A stretch of DNA of 10,222 nt from an uncultured Eubacteriales bacterium. GTDB taxonomy: Bacteria; Bacillota; Clostridia; Oscillospirales; Oscillospiraceae. The translations under genes and the position numbers were made by a program. Of this stretch, positions 5,120 through 10,222 are shown piece after piece (positions within the stretch are counted from its first letter, which is position 1; each line of letters begins with the position of its first letter). The DNA lies in NCBI GenBank assembly GCA_900550705.1, contig URTG01000055.1:1-10222 (forward strand). Direction: 5' to 3'. The notes beneath the pieces were generated by a model, which was given only the letters and a program-made list of their open reading frames with translations, was not told where the DNA came from and did no database searches.

Positions 5120-5896
5120 ATGAAAGTGGAACAAAACTGCACCATCGTAGCCCGGGAGGAGATGGGTGACGCAATTTATCTGGTGCTGGCGGTGGGCGAC
5201 ATGGTCCGCAAGAGCTTTAAGGGGCCGGGCCAGTTCGTCCATGTCAAGTGCGGCGAGGGGCTGCTGCTCCGGCGGCCCATCTCCGTGTGCTCCTGTCAGA
5301 AGGACATCCCGGACGACCTGCTGTCCATCGCCTTTGAGGTCCGGGGGGACGGCACCCGCTGGCTGGCCCAGCGCCAGGTGGGGGACAAGCTGGACGTGCT
5401 GGGGCTGCTGGGCAACGGCTTCCCCATGAAGCCAGAGGGCCGCTATCTGCTGGTGGGCGGCGGCATCGGTATCCCCCCCATGCGGGGCTGCGCCCAGTAT
5501 ACCCAGGGCCGGTCCACCGCCATTCTGGGCGGCCGGTCCAAGGACAAAATCATTCTGAAGCACTGCTTCGAGGAGGAGTGCGCCAAGGTCATGGTGGCCA
5601 CGGACGACGGCTCCCTGGGGCACCACGGCTTTGTGGATGCCCTGGTGCGCCAGGAGCTGGAGCAGGACAGGGGCTACGATGCCGTTCTGGCCTGCGGTCC
5701 CAAGCCCATGCTGCGGAACGTGGCCAAGGCGGCGGAGGAGTTCGGCGTGCCCTGCCTGGTGTCTATGGAGGAGCGGATGGGCTGCGGCGTGGGCGCGTGT
5801 CTGGTGTGCGCCTGCGACATGGCCGACGGCAGCCGCAAGCACGTCTGCAAGGACGGCCCGGTGTTCGACGCGAAGGAGGTGGACTGGAATGTCTAA
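5120..5896 (+). CDS. pyrK: Dihydroorotate dehydrogenase electron-transfer subunit
   Basis: FAD and [2Fe-2S] subunit of the class 1B dihydroorotate dehydrogenase; it passes electrons from PyrD to NAD+ in the cytoplasm. The product has 258 residues, normal for the family. The N-terminal flavin-binding barrel (about 1-100) carries RRPISV at 51-56. The NAD-binding domain has VGGGIGIPP at 112-120 and ACGPKPM at 191-197. The C-terminal cluster is C222-x4-C227-x2-C230-x12-C243, the typical PyrK iron-sulfur spacing. The ATG at 5120 follows AAAAGGGGAA in the 15 bases upstream. Its 3' end overlaps pyrD by eight bases, so the two subunits are probably translated in a coupled way. The repeat-filled 332-base gap upstream separates it from the zinc-ribbon genes. 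Confidence 0.96.
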   Translation: MKVEQNCTIVAREEMGDAIYLVLAVGDMVRKSFKGPGQFVHVKCGEGLLLRRPISVCSCQKDIPDDLLSIAFEVRGDGTRWLAQRQVGDKLDVLGLLGNGFPMKPEGRYLLVGGGIGIPPMRGCAQYTQGRSTAILGGRSKDKIILKHCFEEECAKVMVATDDGSLGHHGFVDALVRQELEQDRGYDAVLACGPKPMLRNVAKAAEEFGVPCLVSMEERMGCGVGACLVCACDMADGSRKHVCKDGPVFDAKEVDWNV

Positions 5897-6809
5897 GGTA
5901 GATTTGTCGGTCAATCTGGCCGGTATGTCCATGAAAAACCCCATTGTGGTGGCCTCCGGCACCTTTGGCTTCGGCCGGGAATACGGCCAGCTGTTCGACC
6001 TGTCGGAGCTGGGCGGCATCTGCGCCAAGGGGCTGACCCTCCACCGCCGGGAGGGCAACCCCGCCCCCCGCATTGCGGAGACGCCCATGGGCATCCTGAA
6101 CTCTGTGGGCCTTCAAAACCCCGGGGTGGACGCCTTTATCGAAGAAGAACTGCCCTTCCTGCGGCAGTCCGACGTGAAGGTCATTGCCAACATCTCGGGC
6201 AATACGCCGGAGGAATACGGCATCATGTGTGAAAAGTTGGCCGCCGCCGGGGTGGATATGATCGAGGTCAATATCTCCTGCCCCAACGTGAAGGCCGGCG
6301 GCCTGGCCTATGGCACCCGGCCCGAGCTGGCCGGGGAGGTCACCCGGGTGGCCAAGCGCCACGCGGGGGAGGTGCCCGTGATGGTCAAGCTGTCCCCCAA
6401 CGTCACCGACATCACCGAGATCGCCCGGGCGGTGGAGGGGGAGGGAGCCGACGCGGTGTCTCTCATCAACACCCTGCGGGGGATGCGGATCGACGTGAAC
6501 ACCCGGCGGCCCATTCTGAAGATGAACACCGGCGGTCTGTCCGGCCCCGCCGTGCTGCCTGTGGCGGTGCGGATGGTGTGGGAGGTGGCCCAGGCGGTGA
6601 AGCTGCCCATCCTGGGCATGGGCGGCGTGAGCCGGGGGGAGGACGCGGCCCAGCTGATGCTGGCCGGCGCCACCGCCGTGGCCGTGGGCACCGCCCTGTT
6701 TGCCGACCCCCTGGCCGCCATCCACGTTCGGGACGGCCTGGCGGACATCGCCCAGAAGCAGGGGCTGTATTCCGTCCGGGAGATGACCGGCGGGGTGAAG
6801 CCCTGGTAA
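5889..6809 (+). CDS. pyrD: Dihydroorotate dehydrogenase (class 1B), catalytic subunit
   Basis: FMN enzyme that oxidises dihydroorotate to orotate, working as a heterotetramer with PyrK. The product has 306 residues. The ATG at 5889 is chosen because AAGGAGG lies at 5873-5879, and because the protein then starts with the usual short beta segment before KNPIVVASGTFG. The open frame further upstream is only a shadow of pyrK. Diagnostic features are K47 in CAKGLT, substrate-binding NSVGLQN at 71-77, NISGN at 101-105, the catalytic cysteine C131 in VNISCPNVK (cysteine marks class 1, serine class 2), K167 in MVKLSPN, and the FMN phosphate loop GMGGVSRGEDA at 243-253 with GTALF at 267-271. It is the last gene of the operon and is followed within ten bases by a terminator. 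Confidence 0.97.
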   Translation: MSKVDLSVNLAGMSMKNPIVVASGTFGFGREYGQLFDLSELGGICAKGLTLHRREGNPAPRIAETPMGILNSVGLQNPGVDAFIEEELPFLRQSDVKVIANISGNTPEEYGIMCEKLAAAGVDMIEVNISCPNVKAGGLAYGTRPELAGEVTRVAKRHAGEVPVMVKLSPNVTDITEIARAVEGEGADAVSLINTLRGMRIDVNTRRPILKMNTGGLSGPAVLPVAVRMVWEVAQAVKLPILGMGGVSRGEDAAQLMLAGATAVAVGTALFADPLAAIHVRDGLADIAQKQGLYSVREMTGGVKPW

Positions 6810-6816
6810 AAGAATC

Positions 6817-6847
6817 ACGGGCTGTCTCTGGTGAGACAGCCCGTTTT
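6817..6847 (+). terminator. Terminator of the pyr operon
   Basis: A perfect 12-bp stem, ACGGGCTGTCTC (6817-6828) with GAGACAGCCCGT (6833-6844), loop TGGT, runs into TTTT (6844-6847). It starts seven bases after the pyrD stop. Confidence 0.9.
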
Positions 6848-6878
6848 GATGGCTACGGAATACGCTGCGGAAAACAAT

Positions 6879-6908
6879 GGGCCTGTCTCGGGAAAAGGAG
6901 ACAGGCCC
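6879..6908 (-). terminator. Terminator of the hprK-glucokinase-TPM operon
   Basis: An 11-bp stem, GGGCCTGTCTC (6879-6889) with its complement at 6898-6908, has an 8-base loop. On the minus strand it follows the TPM gene stop by 12 bases and is trailed by ATTGTTTTCC. On the plus strand GTGTTTTGC follows, so it could also back up the pyrD terminator. Its stem closely resembles that of the terminator at 6817. Confidence 0.8.
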
Positions 6909-6920
6909 GTGTTTTGCAAT

Positions 6921-8036
6921 TCAGCGTCCAAAGCCGCCGCTGCGGCCGCCGCCTCCGCCGAAGCCGCCGCCCCGGGAGCCGCCGGAAAAGCCGCCGCCCC
7001 GGCTGCCCCCGCCGAAGCCGCCCCCACGGGAGCCGCCAAAGCTGCCGCCCCCGCCGAAGCCGCCGCCACGGGAGGAGCCGCCGAAGCTGCCGCCGGAGAA
7101 GCCGCCGCCCCGGGAGGAGCCGCCGAAGCCGCCCCCACGGGGGCCGCCGCCGGGCCGGGTGGGGCCGTGGTAGCCCGCAGCGAAGCCGCCGCCGCCCGGA
7201 GCGCCGGGGCCTTTGGGGCCGGGGCCGCGAGGCGGGGGCGGAGGAGGCTGACGCCAGCGGCGGCGATACCAGCCGTATCCCGGGCCGTGCCAGAACAGAA
7301 TGGGCCGGAACAGATAGGGGGGATTGGGCACCCCGTAGTAGGTCTGGCGGTAAGAATTGTACCGCAGCCGGTCCACCACGCTGGCGATGAGCACCACGAT
7401 CACGAGGAGCACCAGGAAGCCCGCCAGGGCGGAGGAGCCGTCGTCCGCATAGAGTTCTTCGTCGGCGGCGGCGCTGCTGCCCGTGCCGTAGTTGGCGATG
7501 TAGTAGTCATTCAGGGCGGAGAACAGGCTGAGCACTCCGGTGCCCACCTGGTCCTGCTGCATATTGCCCTGAAGGTAACGGGTGAGATAGTCGGAGATGT
7601 CCACCGGGGGGAAGTCGTCCCCCACGGCCAGATAGGCATCCTGGGTGCTGGGGACCAGGACCAGGTAGCCGTCGGCAGAACCCAGGTTGAAGTCGGTGCC
7701 CATGGAGCGGGCGTAGTCCGCCAGGGACTGGTCGGGGGCGGCGGCCAGGGTCTCCACCACGATGATGCTGCCGTATCGCTGGTCCCAGGTGGCGTTATAC
7801 AGGCTGATCTGCCGAAGCTCTCCGGCGGACAGCACCCCGGCTCCGTCGCCCACCCACTTGGTGTAGTTGGAGACGTCCAGCGAGGTGTCCAGCTTGGTGG
7901 TGCTGTCGGCGGAGGAGGTGGGCGGGGTCTCCGGCGTGGGAGAGGGTGCCGGACGGCTCAGGCCGATGCCCACCGCCGCCACGATCATCACCGCCGTCAG
8001 CGTCCAGGCCACCCAGGTTTTTTGCAGAAGTTTCAT
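6921..8036 (-). CDS. TPM-domain membrane protein with Arg-Gly-Phe-rich tail (371 aa)
   Basis: The N-terminus is a signal peptide or anchor helix (about 8-27), followed by a Pro/Ser/Thr linker (28-50). A TPM-type domain of about 135 residues (roughly 55-190) has VGDGAGVLSAGEL at 62-74, SIIVVETL at 90-97 and GYLVLVP at 123-129. Such domains (YgcG and plant thylakoid TLP18.3 relatives) are extracytoplasmic, with proposed phosphatase or photosystem-repair roles; the bacterial function is unsettled. A second membrane helix spans about 203-221. The cytoplasmic side then carries a Tyr/Trp/Arg segment, a six-proline run (264-269) and about 100 residues of Gly with six RGGGF units. The ATG at 8036 has AAAGGAAA upstream. 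It is third in the minus-strand operon, 58 bases after the glucokinase. The tail creates long false frames on the plus strand. Family call good, function unknown. Confidence 0.85.
   Translation of the reverse strand: MKLLQKTWVAWTLTAVMIVAAVGIGLSRPAPSPTPETPPTSSADSTTKLDTSLDVSNYTKWVGDGAGVLSAGELRQISLYNATWDQRYGSIIVVETLAAAPDQSLADYARSMGTDFNLGSADGYLVLVPSTQDAYLAVGDDFPPVDISDYLTRYLQGNMQQDQVGTGVLSLFSALNDYYIANYGTGSSAAADEELYADDGSSALAGFLVLLVIVVLIASVVDRLRYNSYRQTYYGVPNPPYLFRPILFWHGPGYGWYRRRWRQPPPPPPRGPGPKGPGAPGGGGFAAGYHGPTRPGGGPRGGGFGGSSRGGGFSGGSFGGSSRGGGFGGGGSFGGSRGGGFGGGSRGGGFSGGSRGGGFGGGGGRSGGFGR
6925..7200 (-). repeat. Low-complexity imperfect tandem repeat encoding the RGGGF tail
   Basis: This stretch is almost entirely GGN/CGG/TTC-type codons repeating Ser-Arg-Gly-Gly-Gly-Phe-(Ser)-Gly-Gly. 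On the plus strand it reads as CCG/GCC-rich DNA. Repeats of this kind tend to change length by slippage. Confidence 0.75.
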
Positions 8037-8094
8037 AGGGGTTTCCTTTCCCGGTTGTTTGTAGGTTTTGCCCCAGAGGGGACGGAATTATGAT

Positions 8095-9048
8095 TTATAC
8101 CATCTCACACAGCATGGCCGCGCCCACGACACCGGCATCGTTGCCCAGGGCGGCGTGCTCCAGGCGGGTGGGCATGGTCTTGTCATAGGACCCCTGCTTC
8201 ACCAAGGTGCGGACGGGGTCCAGCAGCAGGTCGTCGTCAGCGGCGCTGATGCCGCCGCCCAGACAGATGATCTCGGGCTGCACGGTGTTGACCAGATTGA
8301 TCAGGCCGATGGCCAACCCCTGGTGGAAGGTCTCCAGCGCCCGGAGGGCCGCCGGGTCCTTCTCCCGGGCCGCCTGGAAGACGGTGCGGCCCTGGATATT
8401 CTCCGCCTGACCGCCGCAGAGGGTCCACAGCAGACTGTCGGGGGACTGGGCCATCTCCTCCCGGGCCATGCGGATGAGGGCGGTGGCGGAGCCGTAGCGC
8501 TCCCAGCAGCCCCGGTTGCCGCAGGTGCAGGGCACCCCGCCGGGGTAAATGATGGTGTGGCCCGTCTCCATGCCGGAGTTGGCAAAGCCGGTGAACAGCT
8601 TGCCGCCGGAGACCATGCCGCTGCCGATGCCCGTGCCCAGGGTGACCACCACGGCGGGGTCGCAGCCCTTGGCCGCTCCGGCCCAATACTCGCCGATGGC
8701 GGCGCAGTTGGCGTCGTTCCCCAAAAAGAAGGGCACGTCCCAAATGGACTGGAACAGGGCGCGGACGGGGGTACGGTCAAAGGGCATATTGGCCGTCTGC
8801 ACCACCACGCCGGTCCTGTTGTCCACCAGGCCGGGGAAGCCAGCGCCTACGGCGCGGATGTCCGTCAGGGAAACGTTTCCCTCCTGGGCGGCCCGGCGGG
8901 CCAGCTGGGCCAGAAGGCGGCTGAGGGCGTCGCCGTCCAGAGAGCGGTCTACGGGCTGGGAGACCTTGTGCCGGATGGCACCCGATTCCTCCACCAGACC
9001 GGCGACCAGGTTGGTGCCGCCTACGTCGATTCCGATATAATAGCTCAC
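8095..9048 (-). CDS. glcK: ROK-family glucokinase
   Basis: Cytoplasmic sugar kinase, most likely making glucose-6-phosphate from glucose and ATP. The product has 317 residues, typical for ROK kinases. Motifs: phosphate loop IDVGGTN at 7-13, catalytic aspartate D112 in GNDANCAAIGEY, TLGTGIGSG at 136-144 and METGHTI at 160-166 with H164 as zinc ligand. The ROK zinc site C174-x-C176-x4-C181 lies in CTCGNRGCWE, and a final CLGGG motif follows. The start is GTG (9048-9046), supported by AGGAGGG six bases upstream on the minus strand. Its GTGA overlaps the TGA stop of hprK, so translation is probably coupled. ROK members also include N-acetylglucosamine and mannose kinases and regulators. There is no N-terminal DNA-binding domain here, so a kinase is favoured, but exact sugar choice cannot be read from the sequence. 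Confidence 0.93.
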   Translation of the reverse strand: MSYYIGIDVGGTNLVAGLVEESGAIRHKVSQPVDRSLDGDALSRLLAQLARRAAQEGNVSLTDIRAVGAGFPGLVDNRTGVVVQTANMPFDRTPVRALFQSIWDVPFFLGNDANCAAIGEYWAGAAKGCDPAVVVTLGTGIGSGMVSGGKLFTGFANSGMETGHTIIYPGGVPCTCGNRGCWERYGSATALIRMAREEMAQSPDSLLWTLCGGQAENIQGRTVFQAAREKDPAALRALETFHQGLAIGLINLVNTVQPEIICLGGGISAADDDLLLDPVRTLVKQGSYDKTMPTRLEHAALGNDAGVVGAAMLCEMV

Positions 9049-9992
9049 TGCCGACCCTCCTTTTCCGCAAAGAGCAGGTCCATCTTCTGAGACAGCTCCA
9101 GGGCCGCGTTGTGGCCCATCTTACGGTTGCGGTTGTTCATAGCGGCCACCTCCACGATGCTGGCCAGGTTCCGGCCGGGCTTGACCGGGATGGTGACCAG
9201 GGGGAGCTGCACACCCAAGAATTCGGTGTGGGCGGTGTCCAGCCCCAGGCGGTCGTACACCGTGCTGTCGTTCCACGGCTCCAGCGTAATGACCAGGTCG
9301 ATCTGCTGGGTCAGCTTGATGGCCCCCATACCGAACAGGCGGCGCACGTCGATGACGCCGATGCCCCGCAGCTCCATGTAGTGGCGGATCAGCTCGGGGG
9401 CGTTGGCCTCCAGGGTGCCGTGGTTGGTCTCTTTGATCTCCACGGCGTCGTCGGCGATGATGCGGTGGCCGCGCTTGATCAGCTCGATGGCCACCTCGCT
9501 CTTGCCCACGCCGGATTCGCCCTGGATGAGGACGCCCTCGCCGTAAATTTCCATCATGACCCCGGAGCGGGTGATCTTGGGGGACAGACGGTTATACAGG
9601 CTGCCGATGAGGGCGCTCATAAAGGCGGAGGTGTGGGCCTGGGTGCGGAGGATGGTCCGGCCGTATTTCTCCGCCATCTCCAGGCACTCGGGGAAGACCT
9701 TCAGGCCCCGGGTGATAATGACCCCGGGCACGGGGTAGGACAGCAGCCGGTCGAAGCTCTCCCGGCGGCGGGCGGAGGTCATTTCCTCTAAAAAGGCGGT
9801 CTCGGTCAGGCCGATGAGCAGCAGACGCTTGGTGTCGAAGTGCTCGAAGAAGCCGGCCAGCGGAAGGCCGGGGCGGTTGATGTCTACGGTACGCAGGGGG
9901 ACGTTTTCATAGTCCGGGCCTTGCTTCAGGATCTCCAGGCTGAATTCCTGGATGATCTCCCCCAACCGGACGCTTTCGGTGCTTTCTGGCAT
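9045..9992 (-). CDS. hprK: HPr kinase/phosphorylase
   Basis: Bifunctional cytoplasmic enzyme that phosphorylates HPr on Ser46 when glycolytic intermediates are high and removes the phosphate when they fall, setting CcpA-dependent catabolite control in Firmicutes. The product has 315 residues, close to the usual ~310. The N-terminal domain spans about 1-130. The Walker A loop GESGVGKSE lies at 158-166, IADDAVEI at 179-186 carries the acidic catalytic residues, and the HprK signature runs around LGVQLPLVTIPVKPGRN (259-275). The ATG at 9992 is preceded by GGAGAGGGG about nine bases upstream. The frame stays open back to 10208, but that part covers the promoter and a hairpin repeat and is not coding. 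It is first in the operon with the glucokinase. One oddity: S143 stands where many homologues have a conserved histidine before Gly-Val. Confidence 0.97.
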   Translation of the reverse strand: MPESTESVRLGEIIQEFSLEILKQGPDYENVPLRTVDINRPGLPLAGFFEHFDTKRLLLIGLTETAFLEEMTSARRRESFDRLLSYPVPGVIITRGLKVFPECLEMAEKYGRTILRTQAHTSAFMSALIGSLYNRLSPKITRSGVMMEIYGEGVLIQGESGVGKSEVAIELIKRGHRIIADDAVEIKETNHGTLEANAPELIRHYMELRGIGVIDVRRLFGMGAIKLTQQIDLVITLEPWNDSTVYDRLGLDTAHTEFLGVQLPLVTIPVKPGRNLASIVEVAAMNNRNRKMGHNAALELSQKMDLLFAEKEGRQ

Positions 9993-10021
9993 AGGGCGTA
10001 TCCCCTCTCCTCTATTAGATT

Positions 10022-10034
10022 GTATACAGTATAC
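10022..10034. promoter_or_regulatory. Palindrome GTATAC-A-GTATAC over the hprK -10 box
   Basis: Two GTATAC palindromes are separated by one base, giving a 13-base symmetrical site covering the -10 element and the bases just downstream. Its size and position fit a repressor operator, such as sites used by GntR-type regulators, but no regulator gene is visible and part of the symmetry comes from the -10 sequence itself. Confidence 0.35.
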
Positions 10035-10056
10035 CTGATAACTGCCCGGGACGCAA
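10028..10056 (-). promoter_or_regulatory. Sigma-A promoter of hprK
   Basis: On the minus strand TTGCGT (10056-10051) and TATACT (10033-10028) are exactly 17 bases apart. Transcription would begin near 10020, giving a leader of about 30 bases before the hprK start at 9992. The -10 box sits inside the palindrome at 10022-10034. Confidence 0.75.
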
Positions 10057-10074
10057 GCCAGGCCGTCGAAAAAG

Positions 10075-10101
10075 TCCTTCCAGCCAAAGGATTCGGAAGG
10101 A
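10075..10101. repeat. Small inverted repeat upstream of hprK
   Basis: TCCTTCC (10075-10081) pairs with GGAAGGA (10095-10101). It is preceded by GTCGAAAAAG (10065-10074), which is also part of the larger hairpin at 10136. Confidence 0.45.
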
Positions 10102-10115
10102 GGGATCGTTGGAAA

Positions 10116-10134
10116 GGGGACCATCAGGGTCCCC
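10116..10134. repeat. Small hairpin GGGGACC/GGTCCCC
   Basis: A 7-bp stem (10116-10122 with 10128-10134) with a 5-base loop. On the minus strand CTTTCC follows, a weak T run, so it might act as a poor terminator for a gene to the right, but this is not convincing. Confidence 0.45.
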
Positions 10135-10135
10135 T

Positions 10136-10178
10136 CAGCTTGTCGAAAAAGCGGCGAAGCCACTTTTTCGACAAGCTG
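10136..10178. repeat. Long perfect hairpin repeat upstream of hprK
   Basis: CAGCTTGTCGAAAAAG (10136-10151) and its exact complement (10163-10178) form a 16-bp stem. The inner 11 bases contain a further GGC-GAA-GCC fold. It is followed by GACGCAAGC (10178-10186), which also occurs at 10050-10058 beside the hprK -35 box. It fits a dispersed palindromic element. No gene was identified between 10019 and 10222. Confidence 0.8.
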
Positions 10179-10222
10179 ACGCAAGCGAGGGCGGGGCGTT
10201 GCGGGCAATTTTCCCCCGATTT

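Noticed and set aside
6831..8093. 420-residue plus-strand open frame opposite the TPM gene
   Set aside because: An Ala/Pro/Glu repeat produced by reading the RGGGF-encoding DNA backwards. It starts within the pyrD terminator and has no ribosome site.
9993..10208. N-terminal extension of HprK by 72 residues
   Set aside because: The frame is open, but it runs through a good promoter and a palindromic repeat, has no ribosome site at its ATG, and would make the protein far longer than the family norm.
10204..10222. Further copy of the block-end inverted repeat at the right edge of the window
   Set aside because: Only ATCGGGGG and a few scattered bases match on the minus strand; too short and cut by the window edge.

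Overview
The window looks like chromosomal DNA of a GC-rich, low-GC-phylum-type gut Clostridium relative (Oscillospiraceae, Flavonifractor/Pseudoflavonifractor-like). This is inferred from the combination of HPr kinase/phosphorylase, a class 1B dihydroorotate dehydrogenase (PyrK + PyrD), the long type-2 PyrF, strong AAGGAGG ribosome binding sites, GC-rich coding sequence and abundant short palindromic intergenic repeats. The species cannot be fixed from the sequence alone.

Layout from left to right. Bases 1-534 hold the 3' part of a phage-type N-acetylmuramoyl-L-alanine amidase, closed by a strong terminator (542-584). A very small minus-strand YtxH-like protein (599-781) converges on that terminator. 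A good sigma-A promoter (864-892) with a second extended -10 (899-907) then drives a pyrimidine operon on the plus strand: pyrC (1026-2309), pyrF (2380-3306), two zinc-ribbon genes of unknown function (3388-3987 and 4233-4787), pyrK (5120-5896) and pyrD (5889-6809). It ends at a terminator (6817-6847).

Three minus-strand genes run towards it: hprK (9992-9045), a ROK-family glucokinase (9048-8095) whose GTG start overlaps the hprK stop, and a TPM-domain membrane protein with an Arg/Gly/Phe-rich tail (8036-6921). Their own terminator lies at 6879-6908. The hprK promoter (10028-10056) and a long hairpin repeat (10136-10178) fill the right end.

Functionally, PyrC makes dihydroorotate, PyrD/PyrK oxidises it to orotate with NAD+ as acceptor, and PyrF makes UMP in the last step. 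HprK and the glucokinase belong to sugar sensing and catabolite control.

The unusual part is the block between pyrF and pyrK. It begins one base after the pyrF stop and is bounded by imperfect inverted repeats (3308-3340 and 5004-5036, with a 16/17 match in the inner 17 bp). It contains two strongly diverged paralogous genes with three zinc ribbons each. Each gene is followed by an almost identical ~220-236 bp tail built of palindromic modules with constant GTAGGGG/CCCGC ends and variable, self-complementary cores. Diverged genes carrying near-identical structured tails give a cassette-like arrangement, and this is the best candidate here for something undescribed.
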